A DNA stretch of 64,000 nt, from NCBI RefSeq assembly GCF_003945595.2, contig NW_024104532.1, positions 2,293,501 to 2,357,500 of the forward strand, read 5' to 3'. Positions 43,198 to 54,253 of this stretch are shown here, in pieces (positions within the stretch are counted from its first letter, which is position 1; each line of letters starts with the position of its first letter). The translations under genes were made by a program, and so were the position numbers. The notes beneath the pieces were generated by a model. It had not been told where the DNA came from and did no database searches. It saw only the letters and a program-made list of their open reading frames with translations. Origin of the DNA: Pipra filicauda (taxonomy: Eukaryota; Chordata; Aves; Passeriformes; Pipridae).

Positions 43198-45628
43198 TCA
43201 CTGCACATCCATCTTTTCCGGCTTGAGTGATGCAATGAATTCCTTGTACTCCTCGGGATAGAAATTCTTGTACACATTGATCTTTCTCTTAATCTGCTTG
43301 GGAGTATCCTGGTAGTAGTTCTTCTCATCTCGAGCCATTTCCTGTGACAAAGAAGAGGGTAAGTCAGAGGAGCAGCCCCAAGAGCAAACACCAACCCATC
43401 CCTCCCACGCCGGGGCAATCACTCCCTGACTCACAGGGACCTGGCCATGGTTCAAAGCATTGTTTTCCCTTAACAATCAGCTGACTGCAAAACAGGATCC
43501 GGGACAGAGAGGATTAGCAATTCCCATCCTGCAGAAGGTCCAGGAGCAAGGACTCTCTGGGTTCTCCTTGCCCTGGGACAGCCAGCCAGGCCATACCTTG
43601 TAGTTTTCCCCGTGGTTCTGTATCATGTACTGCACGTAGTCAATGAGGTCCCGTGACAGCGTGTTTGACTTCTTCTCAGGGAGGCTGGCCTCATATTCCA
43701 TCTCTAGGCAGAGGAAAGAGACAGCATGAATAGGGGAAGGAAGCAACACCTCCTCAGAGGTTCCCAGCCTCTCCCCAGGGTCAAGCCTGCCCGTGCTGCA
43801 GACTCCTGCTGCACAGTTTGGCTGCTCACACATGCAGGGACACTTCCCAGCATGATGGTGCAGGAAAACGGACAACACAAGAGCCCTCTGCATGGGCTGC
43901 AGGCATCCAGGCCTGTGCTCCAGCTCCTCTCCAGCTCACACCATGAGGAGAGGGCCCTTTCTGCCCAGGCTGTAGAGTGTGACTGCTCAGAGCTGCCCAG
44001 CCCACCACTAAAACATGCTGGATACTGAACTATGGCTTCTTGTCACCCTGGGGCCACACACCAGTATGTTTCACAGTGACAAGAGCCCTCTTGGGGAAAG
44101 GCAGCCCAGGAGAGAATCACAAAATCATTAGGGTTGGAAGGGACCTCTGGAGATCACCCATTCCAACCCCCCTGCTACGGCAGGGTCACCTGGAGCAGGT
44201 GACACAGGAATGCGTCCAGGTGGGTTTGGAATGTCTCTAGAGAGGGAGACTCCACACCCTCCCTGGGCAGCTGTTCCAGTGCTCTGTCACGCTGAACGGT
44301 GAGAAGTTTTTTCCTTGTGTTGAAGTGGAGCTTGTTGTGTTTTAGTTTATGGACATTACTCCTTGAAAAGGTAAAAGAAATTCATGAGACAGATCCAGGG
44401 GAATGGCAGAGCTGCTGTCCTGCTCTGGCCTGGTTGAGAACCCCCAGCCAACTGCTGCCCAGGGCTTCCACAAGCCCATGAGCCTGGACAAGAAGTAACA
44501 CCCTTCCCTGCCCCCGGCACAGCACAGAGAGACAAAATACTCCCCAGGGCCTTGGGAGAACCCCACATGCAGCACTGACCGTTCACCACGTACGGCTTCC
44601 GCACTATTTTCTTTCGTGACTGTTGTCCATTGCTTTCCGCTTCCACCCCCTGTGTTACATGAGAGAAAAGAACACTCAAGAAAAGTCTATTTGGAAGAGG
44701 GCTGTGTCCGCACACATTGCTCCCAAAACTCCTGACTGCTTCTACATGGCTGCAAGGGCCAGGAAATCTCAGCTGGCTTAAGCAGAGCCTTATTTGTGAC
44801 ATTAAAGAGGCTTGTAGGCCAGCCTGTCTTCTCAGCAACGCTGTCTGAAAGGAGATAAGCGGCAAACAAGATCACTCTGATTTTTTCCCTTGAGTGGAAC
44901 CTTTGTGGGGCCACCTTCCACCTGGCTGCTCACAGATGCTGATGGGCCATGGTGGCACTGCTGTGCACAAAGAGCCCTTCTTTGTTATCAGGAGCAACTT
45001 GGCTGCACCGTTCTCAACCCCACCTGTCTGTCAAATCCCAGGAGATGACGTTATTTATATTTGTTCTAAAGTCCATTATGTCTCTGTGGTGCTATAGCTC
45101 GTTCCCACGCTAGGATTTTGGTGAGAAAAGTACGTAGATCAACATAAGAAACAGCGTCCACCTGCTGGAGACGGATCCAGAGCCACTTGCCCCATGCTCT
45201 GGGCATGGCTGCTCTCCACGCTGCTTTCCCCAACCCCCCACAGCTCCCACAGAGGTGCAGCCTCCGCCGAGCTCCCCCGGCCACATTTACCAGCTTCTTC
45301 GGTATGGGGAGGGCCTTATTGGGGTCCTCGGACAGGCCCATCTCGGCCAGGTTCTGCGCCACCGACTTGCTCGGGTCCCAGGCATGGCGGATGTGCGAGC
45401 TGTGTGGGGACAAGGGACATCACGGCTGTGCTCCCCCTCCCCACCAACACGCGCTGCAGGTTCCCCACGAGGCGCCCGCTCCCGCCCGCCCTCGGCCCGT
45501 GCCCATGCCCCCGGCCCTCACCAGGCGATGCGAGGCGCGGCGCGGCGGCGGGCGCTGCGGTAGAGGCGCTTGCGGTTGAGGTTGTAGGAGTATTTGTGCC
45601 GCCGGCTCTTCCCCTTCGCCTTCGGCAT
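43198..45628 (-). CDS. NOP16: Nucleolar protein 16 (60S ribosome biogenesis)
   Basis: Small basic nucleolar protein of pre-60S particles. Coding exons in transcript order: 45522-45628, 45291-45399, 44580-44649, 43597-43703 and 43198-43341, all GT-AG, 537 nt and 178 residues, the same length as human. The N-terminus is strongly basic (MPKAKGKSRR, NRKRLYRSARRRAAPRI). It is followed by SHIRHAWD and NLAEMGL, then RKPYVVNE, then the conserved C-terminal block NTLSRDLIDYVQYM, ARDEKNYYQDTPKQI and INVYKNFYPEEY. The third exon (GVEAESNGQQSRKKIV) is the least conserved part. The start is the only ATG in the first frame that gives the family N-terminus. The gene shares a 194-bp divergent promoter with HIGD2A. 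The intron between exons 3 and 4 contains a CR1 fragment. Confidence 0.97.
44113..44363 (-). mobile_element. CR1 LINE fragment (3' end)
   Basis: Reverse-oriented CR1 3' end in a NOP16 intron. Recognisable words are AGAATCACAAAATCATTAGGG, GGTTGGAAGGGACCTC and CCCTGGGCAGCTGTTCCAG, then a TTTTTTCCTTGTGTTGAAGT segment. About 250 bp, 5'-truncated. It differs enough from the copy at 40.6 kb to be a separate insertion, probably a different CR1 subfamily. Confidence 0.9.
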
Positions 45629-45822
45629 GGCGGGCCCCCGTGAGTACCCGTGCGGCAGGGCCACCTGGGCTGCCGGCCGCGCCGCGGGGCGTCACGGGAA
45701 ATGTAGTCCCACGACCGCAGAGCCACGCGGGGTGTGTTCTACAGCGGACTACAACCCCCGGCATGCACTGCACCGGGGCGGGGGTACGGCAGCCGGGAGG
45801 GGCCGCGGCTGTCACCTTGGCC
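45629..45822. promoter_or_regulatory. NOP16/HIGD2A divergent promoter with two ZNF143-like sites
   Basis: 194 bp between start codons. It carries ACTACAACCCCCGGCATGC (45748-45766, plus) and, on the minus strand, ACTACATTTCCCGTGAC (45691-45707). Both match the ZNF143/SBS consensus, and each points toward one of the two genes. The interval is CpG-rich with no TATA box. Confidence 0.85.
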
Positions 45823-46308
45823 ATGGCGGCCGGGCCGCCACCGCCGCTGGATCGCCCCATGCTGCCCGCGTTCAGGGAGGAGGGATTTGGGGACAAGTTC
45901 CTGCGCAAGACCCGCGAGAACCCCCTCGTGCCCCTCGGTGAGAGCGGGACGGGGGGTGACGGTGCTGAGTGAGGGGCGGTGCGGGCCGGTGAGGAGTCGG
46001 TCCCTCATGAGCCCCGGCCCGGCCGCTCCCCGGGCGAGCACAGCCCGGGTGTGGGAGTGCTGTGGAGCCGGCCCGGGTGTGGGGGTACTGTGGAAGCGCG
46101 GGGAGAGCTGCTCCTCGCTCACAGCCTCGTCCTTTCCCCAGGCTGCCTGTGCACCGTCGGCGTCCTGACCTACGGCCTGATCTGCTTCAAGAGGGGCAAC
46201 ACCCGCCGGTCACAGCTGATGATGCGGGCGCGTATCCTGGCCCAGGGCTTCACCTTCGCGGCCCTGCTGGGGGGCATGGCAGTCACGGCCCTGAAATCCA
46301 GACAGTGA
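45823..46308 (+). CDS. HIGD2A: HIG1 domain family member 2A
   Basis: Inner mitochondrial membrane protein that helps assemble cytochrome c oxidase and respiratory supercomplexes. Two coding exons, 45823-45937 and 46142-46308 (GT-AG), give 282 nt and 93 residues, slightly shorter than human (106), the loss being in the N-terminal tail. The HIG1 domain is complete: FLRKTRENPLVP (26-37), a first membrane helix (about 38-55, LGCLCTVGVLTYGLICF), the conserved loop RGNTRRSQLMMRARILAQG (56-74) and a second helix (about 75-89), ending LKSRQ. The start is the first ATG in frame, in good context (GCCATGG). Confidence 0.95.
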
Positions 46309-46462
46309 CCTCGGGCAGGAGAGGAGCTGCAGCCGCTGGCCAGCACCCACCACCCCGGGATGGATCCTGGCTGTGGATGGAGTTTTCTGAGGAACTGTCG
46401 TGATGTCTTGGTGGAGCCACTGCTGGAGAGGCTCTGTAGTCCAGAGCACTGGAAATGGGGTG

Positions 46463-46468
46463 AATACA
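46463..46468 (+). terminator. Probable HIGD2A polyadenylation signal (AATACA)
   Basis: Variant hexamer AATACA about 155 bp after the stop, followed by a T-rich stretch (46501-46510) that fits a downstream U-rich element. No AATAAA is nearer. Confidence 0.5.
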
Positions 46469-46519
46469 CTCTGTGATTATCCTGAAATTTGGGCCGTGGC
46501 TTTTTTTTTGATTCCTTGA

Positions 46520-48420
46520 GGGCTTATCCTACAACACCAACGTTGTGTCACTAAGGCTCATTACCCCTGTGAGAACTCTTGTCCCTGCTTGGTGCTGTCA
46601 CAGCCTGTTAAAATCATGTCCTCTGGGTCGTGGTCTGCACTGAGGTGTGGCTTTAGTCAGGCAGTGCACCAGCATTTGAGAAATGAGCTGCCCAGCTAGG
46701 AAGGAACAGCTGTTTATGGCTCAGTCTTGGCAGGACAGAGTCCATAAGCAGCGGGGGAGCAGTCTGGGGAGGATGTGTGACCTGTTCAATTGCAACTGGT
46801 GAGCAATAAGGTGAATTGCAGGAAGACTGTGACTGATACTGGATTGCAGAGCATTGAGAAGCCACAACAGTAAGCAGTGTAGGGAAGCTGCCTTGGAGCT
46901 GTGGTGATGCAAACAGGGCATGGGAGATGAAACTCCCTGTGAAAACAAGTTGGGAACTCATGATTCCAAAACGGGGCCTGGCTGAGTTCTCTGGGATGTG
47001 CTGCTGCTTCAGCATTCCCCTCCCCTCACTCCTGTTTTTTCCTGTAGGATACGTTGCTCTTCCAGCCCCATCCTTCCCACAGGAGGCCTCATGGCTGTGG
47101 GTTCTCCTGAATGCAGCATGTGTGTCCCTAACACACAGATGACAGTGCCCCATAGGATTGGAGATGTCGGTTTATTGTAACAGATAATTTGGACAGTCAC
47201 AGAAACCAAAGCCGAGGGGATGTAGAACAGCTGTGGGCATGGCTCCCCGGGAGCTGCCCCGGCCTCACATGGAGCACACGGCAGCTGGGGGACCCAGGGG
47301 CCTGGCTGCCTGCGGGGCCTGGAGGAACAGAGCATGGGATGGGGGGCACACTGTCCCCCCAGAAGCAGCCAGAGGTGCTTCCCACTGCTCTGCAGGGAAA
47401 GGCAGAGGCAGGCAGCCAAGTCCCAAGGTGTCCTGCAGCACAGCAGAGGTGCCTACGCATGCTGGAGGGCAGGGGGACCAGGCAGGAGTGATCAGCTCTA
47501 TGGGCAGAGGGGCACAATCCCAACACACAACACCAAGTTGCACCCATTTCCCTTCCCAGCCCACTGCTGAGCCTGTGCCCCAGAGCCACAGGTGCCTGAC
47601 CATCCCCCTGATGGCTGCAGCAGCAGCAGCACAGGTGACATTCCTGTCTCTGGAGCCACAACTTCAGGGCAGGACTGCTCTGCACACTTGATTTCCAGCT
47701 GAGCAGGGCTCTGCAGTGAGGCTCAAGTGCTTTGTGGCCTCTGCTCCATGTTCCCCCAGCTGCTGCAAGCCCTTTCCAAGCTCCCAGATGCAGGGCACAA
47801 GCTCAAGGCTGTCCCTCTCCTGCTACTCAGGAGTTGTGCAGGTTCCCAGGGCTGGTGCCAGCCCTGCCAAGCAGAGGAGAGAAAGCCAGCGTTCAGGCGG
47901 GGAGTGGGACTGAGGCATCTCCCCACGATGCCTTAGAAGGGCAAAGCCAGGGGGCAGAGCAGCTGCAGACAGATGTGCAGGTTGTTCTCAGGGACAGGAC
48001 AAGCCCCAGCACCAGAACTCTGCCCAACCCTCCATCCTGGTTTAGGAAGCTGGGAGAGCTTGACCTGCCCCACAGCAGCTGGACCTTCCTACCTCCTTCC
48101 CTGCAACCACACAGCCTCCATCTCCCCTTCTAGTAGCAGAGGAAGGAGCAGAGCAAAGCCAAGGGCTCTCAAAGCCTGGCATCCCACATTCCCAACTGCT
48201 GGTGGTCATGAGAGAGGGACAGAAAACTTCCTGCACACTCACCCCCTGGCCCTTCTCCAGTGCCCTGCAGCACTGTACTGCCAGGACTGCAGGACGGATG
48301 GGACACTGACGCTGGAACCCCATCAGCTTTTTGGGGTGCACAACCAGGCTGGACCCCACTGGGATCCCTGCCTCAGGGATAGGACCGAGGCCTGAACACA
48401 GGGCTGCCAGGACAGCCACA
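46520..48420. other. Convergent spacer between HIGD2A and CLTB
   Basis: No coding exon, repeat family or RNA gene recognised. It may be partly a long CLTB 3'UTR, because a second minus-strand AATAAA lies at 47171-47176. Confidence 0.55.
47171..47176 (-). terminator. Possible distal CLTB polyadenylation signal
   Basis: Minus-strand AATAAA about 1.6 kb beyond the CLTB stop. Use of it would give an extended 3'UTR; it may also be unused. Confidence 0.35.
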
Positions 48421-48426
48421 GGCAGT

Positions 48427-48432
48427 TTTATT
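48427..48432 (-). terminator. Proximal CLTB polyadenylation signal
   Basis: Minus-strand AATAAA about 345 bp after the stop. The 3'UTR before it contains an AU-rich word (TTATTTATAAAT, near 48573-48584). Confidence 0.75.
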
Positions 48433-48776
48433 CCCAGCACAGGGGTGAGGTGGGAACACAGGGTGGGATATTCCCTGCTCACTCAGCCAGGCTCCTGCAG
48501 ACCCTGGGCCGGGGCTTCCTCCTTAACTCAGCTCTGCCACCCAGTGCCGCTTCCCAGGGAAATGCCACAGTGATTTATAAATAAGTGTAAAAAGAGACCG
48601 ATGCACCTTTTAAGCAAAGGAAAACCATGGGGAGAGTTACAACCAGTGACTCGAGCACAGCCGAGGTGCAGACCAGGGAGCAGGCAGTGGGAGGCCTGTC
48701 CTGGGCTGGCCCCTGGAGCCACCCGACTCGGTGATCCCGGCTGTGCCCGCAGTGCTCCCGGCTGTGCCAGGCACAG

Positions 48777-51700
48777 CTAGCGGGACAGGGGCGTCTGTTT
48801 CAGGGAGATGAGCACCGAGCGCATCCGCGAGACATCCTTGCTCTGCTTGCTGCTCTTGGGGTTGAAATCACACAGCTGGGCCACCTTCTCCCACTCAGAG
48901 CCCGGGGTCTCCTCCTTGGACTCCTTCAGGAATGCTTCCTCCGATGCCCTGCAGAGACGTTGAGGGTTGTCACTGGTAGAACCCTTTTCAAGGAGGTTCT
49001 CTCCTTGTGTCCCTGCTTCCTATCCCCTGCTCCAGACAATGAGCTCAGTGTCCTCTAGGAGCCAGAGACACGCGATGTTCAAGGTTGCTGTTGGCTGCAC
49101 TCACCCAAGACATCATTCATCCAGGGGTGCTGGGATATCCATGTGCTCCCAAGACTTCTCCATCCCCCAACACCCCCAAAAAGGCTTAAGAGCCCACAGC
49201 TTTGCCTCTTCAACCAGCTCCCACAGGGGCATTTCCAGGAGCTCCACTTGCCTCCTAAGACTCTACCATTGAGACGCTCAGCTGCATCGTTCTCCCTCTG
49301 GGACCTCATCAGAGCCCAGGACCTCCCAGCACCCCCCTCCCCTTGGCTGGTCAGCCAGTGCTGGGGCAGGGACCCCCAGAGCTTGTGGGACAGGATACGG
49401 TGTGTAAGAGGCACATACACGTAGCCAATGACATCGGCGTCCGGCTGCTGGTAAAAGGCTTTGTCAGCGATCCTACCCCAGGCACAGAGAGAGAGAGAGC
49501 GGAGCGGAGCGACAGGCAGGCAGAGGGTTAGAAAGAGAGAACAGAGTGGGTTAGTCCTCCCAAAGAGTGTGACCCACACATCGCAGCACCAGGAGAACCT
49601 GGAGCCCAACCCTGCCCCCCTGCGAGACCCCATGCATGGGCAGGAGGCACTGAGATCCCAGGGTGATCCCAGTGTGGTCCCAGCCAGGGTGGCTCTGCAT
49701 AGCCACTGGAGCCACTCCAAGCCCTGGGGCCTCTCCCCTTACTTGGCAAAGCTCCATCCCTGCAGGGCTGCGCCCCACTGTCAGGAAAAAGGCCCCCAGA
49801 CTACCCAGGAAGGCAGACCTGGCTGAACAGCAGCTCCCATCACAGTCTAATGGCCATGCTGGCCCCGACATACCTGTTGTTTGCCCGGTTCTTCTCCATC
49901 TGCTCATTTTGACGGAGGTTCCACTCCTCCAGGTCCTTCTTGGCCTTCTCACGCCATTCCTGCTCAGTCACCTTCGATGCTGCATCTAAGGCCAGAGTGA
50001 GACAGAGCCCATCAGCCAGGCTGGCACCCACTGGGTGTGCTGGGCAGCCCCTCAGCAGGCAGGGCAGCTGCAGCCACCCAGACCTGTCCCCACTGTACTG
50101 GCCAAAAGGCCCCACTGCTCCAAGGACAGCAGATCTTTGGCAGGGGCACAAGACACCTCTCTGGGATGCAGCAGGTGAGGAACTCAAGGGCCCCAACTGC
50201 CACATCATGAGGCGCCACAAGCACGGCCACACACGGCCTTGGGTCCTCACCCAGCTCCTCCAGGCGCTTCTTCTGCTCCTCCCTCCACTTGCGGATGCTC
50301 TCGGGTTCCTGGGTCAGCCGGTCAGCCTTGGCTATGGCTGCGTAGGCATCCGTGGGGCCGTTGGACTCCTGCAGGACATGAGCACCTTGCCATCAGCACC
50401 AGCTCTTCCCACAGCCCAGCCCAGCCACCTCCAACAGCTGGCAGGGATGAGGACTCCACACTCCCAGCACTGACAAGCCAAGATCGGAGGTAGGAAGGGT
50501 GATGGCCTGGGACATCTGGGATAGGGTCCCCAAAGCACTGCTCAGGCTGCTGTTCCAGCTCCCAGCCTCAAGCCGTGTCACCCAAAAATACTTCCCAGCG
50601 TTCCCTGCCTTGCCTTGCCGCTCACTGCCATCACAGCTGTTGCATCCTCTGGGCAGCCCCACGGCACAGGACAGCCACTGGCCTTGGGATACACTCCCAG
50701 GGATTCCCTGTCTCTCAGCAGGGCCAAGGCAGCCCCAGGACTGAGCTGCTTCCCTCGCTCCTGTGCCAAGCTGCCTGCACGGCCCCACCAGGCCTTGGAG
50801 GCGCTGGCTCAGCACCTCCCATAACACCTTCCTGGCCAGGATGCCCAGTCATGCTGACACCGAGCTCAGCAATGGGATTACGTCTTCCTCCAAGATCCTC
50901 AATCTAATTAAGTCTGTCCCATTACTGATGTGATTATCAACCTGTAAGCCAGGCACGGGCTGTGCAGATGCCCCACTGCTGGGCACCAAGTGAGGTGAAG
51001 GACTTGTCAGATGCTGGCAAAATCTCCTGTAGCCAGCAGAGCTGGGCTTCGGGCTCCCAGAGGGAGCTGAGACACAGGTGGGCTCCCCCCAACACCTCTG
51101 GCTATGGGGCAAGTGGTTTTCATGGGAGATACTGCCAAGACAGCAAAGCATGTCTTCCATGGCAGCCCTGCCCTGGCTCTGGCCTCTGCCAAGAGATGCT
51201 CCTGCCTGCCCCAGACATCTCCAGAAGCTACCCAGGCTGAAGAGAGGGGCCTTCCGTGGAGAATGGAGGATTTGTCACCTGCTCTTAGGGCCCAGGCACT
51301 CCTTCATGGCACAGGCCACCTGCAAACAGATGTGGGGCAGGTCATGGCAGGTGGGACACATCTTCTCTTCAAAGAGAATGGAGCAGCCAGGACTCCCCCA
51401 GGAGACCCAGACCCTTCCAGGAACACCGTAGCTGTTCTGCAGCTGGATAGCAAATTCCAGTCAAAACTGGGGGCAGAGCAGCAGAGTGCTGGCCCCACAC
51501 CCACCCAATTTCCCTTAGCAGCCCTGGGCCGGGGAAGGGCTGAGCTCTCACCTGAAACACATCTCCGTTGACAGTGGCTCCTCCATTCTGGAAACCAGCT
51601 GGAGAAAAAGGAAGAGAGAAAGAAGAACACAACTATGGCAGGTGCAGGTGATCTCGGTAGGGCTGGTGTTCAGGAAAACTGAAGCAAATCAGTTCCTGGG

Positions 51701-53308
51701 AATTTGTCTGTGCCATTTCCAGCCCAGCACACCCATCCACAACACTCCAACAGTGCCCTGTCCTTGGTGGGATCCAGCAAGCACCTCCCGCTCTCCCACA
51801 CAAGCCTCTCCAGGCATTTATGTCTTTATGGTGTTTTCACTGGTGTTTTATCTTATCTGAAGATTAGGGAAACTTCCAGGCACGGACACAGGCTGCTGCT
51901 TTGACTGAAGAAACACGTGACCAATTCCCACCTGCAGAGGCTGCTGATGGACACAGAAGCTGCTGGCTGAGTGCTGAGACAACTCTCCAGGGACAGGGCC
52001 CATGGAAATACTCCATGTGCTCCCCCAGGAGAGGAGGGCATGGATGCAGGCCAAGGTCCTTGAGAGGCCATCTGGGATGACCTGCAAGGTCAGGGCTGGG
52101 AATGAGGCACCACTGACAGCCCCAGAGAGCCGCACACTAGCATCGGAATGCCAGCCCCAGGCAGTGGGCTTTGCTGCTGGGAGAAGAGGCTTTGAAGGAG
52201 TCACACTCCAGGCCCTAAGCTCTCCCCAGTGACCAGCACAGGCCTTCTCCTGGCCAGACAGCTGCAGGCACAGCCACAGTGCAGCTCTGCCCCATGGTGC
52301 TCACCCCCACGACTACACCCAGCTCCAGCCTGTCTGACTGCATTTATCACTGTGGCTGTCAACATCTCTCCAGGCCCAGATCTGCCTCCACGGCCCTGTG
52401 TGCACAGCAGTAAAACCACTGCTCCACAGCCAGCACGAGGAGACCTTGTGGGGCTGAAATAGGGGAAGAAGTCAGAGCATCCCTATGCCCGTGCCGAGAG
52501 CAGACCACTGACCCCTGCACACTGGAGGCAAGAGATCAGGATTAGCACATTCTATCTGCAGGGCCTGCGACCACGATGTTCCCAATGGGAATTTCTTTCA
52601 TTTTACACTCCAAAGGGCTCCCCGTCTGCGGGGACAGTGACAAGGCTGTCACTGCTCCTCAGTTCCGCCTGGATGCCTCCTACATTGCCATAGCTGGGGG
52701 CATTGAGACGTGGACATGGGAGTCCATCCAGCCCGGGGAACCCAGCTTGGGCACATGGGAGAAAAATCGCCCCACGGCCAGCACATCTCAGCTCAGGATT
52801 CACGCCATATCCCGATGTTCTGAAGCCCTTTGGGCCCAAGCACAGGCGCAGACAGCCCTTACTGCTGCCGGCTGCCAGCCGGGCCCACCCGGACACCCCA
52901 TCCCCTACCCGTGAGGTGCAGCACGGACCCCATCACCCACCGTGGGGGGTGCTGTGCGTCCCGCGGGGAACTTCAGCCCCGCGGGCGCGCGGCCCGGAGG
53001 ACCCTTCCCCACCCTCGGGGCAGGAGGGGGCACAGCCTCCCGTTACCCACGGGGGTGGCAGTCCCCCGTGACCGCCGGGGCCGCAGCCGGGCGGTCCTCG
53101 CGGCCGTGCCCGCCCGGCGCTCACCCTGTTCCGGTGGGGCCGTCTGCCCGCCCGGGGCGGCGGCCGCCTCGCCGTCGGTCGGCCCGAAGCCCTCGTCGTT
53201 CTCGATACCCGCGATCTCGCTCTCCTGCTGGGCCAGGAAGGCGGCGGCCGGGTCCTCCTCAGCGCCGGCGCCCTCGGACGAGGAAAAGAAGCCGAAGTCG
53301 TCGGCCAT
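48777..53308 (-). CDS. CLTB: Clathrin light chain B
   Basis: Regulatory light chain bound to the hub of clathrin heavy chain on coated vesicles. Coding exons in transcript order: 53125-53308, 51552-51598, 50251-50368, 49874-49985, 49419-49472 and 48777-48948, all GT-AG, 687 nt and 228 residues (human neuronal form 229). Landmarks are MADDFGFFSSSE, the invariant clathrin light-chain segment QQESEIAGIENDEGF (about 28-42), a heavy-chain-binding coiled coil (about 85-153, with RKWREEQKKRLEELDAASKV and WREKAKKDLEEWN) and the C-terminal LRSVLMSLKQTPLSR. That ending and TVNGDVFQ identify B rather than A. The exon at 49419-49472 is the 18-residue neuronal insert; skipping it keeps the frame (AGG GCA). 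Introns of 1.2-1.5 kb in the 5' half hold no other gene. Divergent to FAF2. Confidence 0.97.
49419..49472 (-). other. CLTB: CLTB neuronal cassette exon
   Basis: A 54-nt exon encoding IADKAFYQQPDADVIGYV. It corresponds to the brain-specific insert of mammalian CLTB. Flanking phases are equal (phase 2 on both sides), so inclusion or skipping leaves the frame intact. It is preceded on the transcript strand by a long CU-rich tract and the acceptor GGGGTAG. Confidence 0.88.
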
Positions 53309-54253
53309 GTCCGGCCCGCCCGCGCCGCTCCCGCTCCGGCTGCGCGGCTCGTCTGGGCTGGGCCCGACTGTGCCCGGGCGGAGCCGCCGCTGTCACTGCA
53401 GCGGCGGGCGGGGCGGCCGCGCTGACATCAGCGCCGGGGCGGCCCCGCGGTCGCGTCCCGCCTCCCCGTCACCTGCAGCAGGCACGGCGGGCCCGGGCTG
53501 CCCGGCTGCTCCGCCCGGGGCTCGGCGGGCCGCGGTTCTGCCGTGCCGGCTCCGCACACGGGAGCTTGTGGCTGCGGGTGGGAGTGGGGGCCCCTCAAGG
53601 GCCCCTCCATCTTGGCAGCCGCCGCCATCTTGGGCGCAGGGCACGGGGAGTGCTGGGCAGGACCCTCCCGCCGGGACCAGAGGTACCGGGCAGAGCCCAC
53701 CTGGTGTCCGGCAGCCCCCGCGGTGACGGGAACAGAACCAGCTCCCGAAGGTCTCCGGCTCATACCCCCCACCCTCTCGGGCTCAGAGCCCTCTCCCACA
53801 GCCACTGGCAGACCCTCCCCATCCTCAGCCAGCTCCGGGAACACCCGAGCAGCGCTCGGCACACTTCGGAACTCTTCGTGCGCCCGCCGGGAACACCCGA
53901 GCAGCGCTCGGCACACTTCGGAACTCTTCGTGCGCCCGCCGGGAACACCCGAGCAGCGCTCGGCACACTTCGGAACTCTTCGGGCGCCCGCCGGGAACAC
54001 CCGAGCACCGCTCGGCACACTTCGGAACTCTTCGGGCGCCCGCCGGGAACACCCGAGCGCGGCCAACCCCGCCGATGGGATTCGGGAGTTTCCGGACGAG
54101 CCCTAGAGGCGTTCGGGTGTCTCCGGAACGTGGCCGAGCGGCTCCGGCCGATAAACAGCCATTGGCCGCGCGGCGCCGCGCCGGGGCGGAAGTGCGGGCG
54201 GGCGGCGTCACTTCCGGAGAGTGACGGAGCGGCGGGTCAGAGGCGGCGGCAAA
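53309..54253. promoter_or_regulatory. CLTB/FAF2 divergent promoter region
   Basis: A CpG-rich interval of 945 bp between start codons. On the CLTB side are two YY1-type sites in reverse (CTCCATCTTGG around 53605-53615, and GCCGCCATCTTGGG around 53620-53633). On the FAF2 side are an inverted CCAAT box (CCATTGG, about 54160), opposed ETS sites (GCGGAAGTG and CACTTCCGG, about 54185-54217) and a YY1-like AAAATGGCGGC over the FAF2 start codon. The middle is occupied by a 52-bp tandem repeat. Confidence 0.8.
53837..54059. repeat. 52-bp tandem repeat, about 4.3 copies
   Basis: Units begin with GGGAACACCCGAG at 53837, 53889, 53941, 53993 and 54045, exactly 52 bp apart. Copies 1 and 2 share TTCGTGCGCC, while copies 3 and 4 have TTCGGGCGCC; copy 4 also has one G-to-C change (GCACCGCTCGG). 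The fifth copy is cut off after about 15 bp. The near-identity points to recent expansion. A related inverted word (TTCGGGTGTCTCC) follows near 54109. Confidence 0.95.

Noticed and set aside
53428..54066. Repetitive 212-codon minus-strand frame (RRAHEEFRSVPS-type repeats)
   Set aside because: It is produced by the 52-bp DNA repeat, whose unit is not a multiple of three, so the peptide pattern changes frame from copy to copy.
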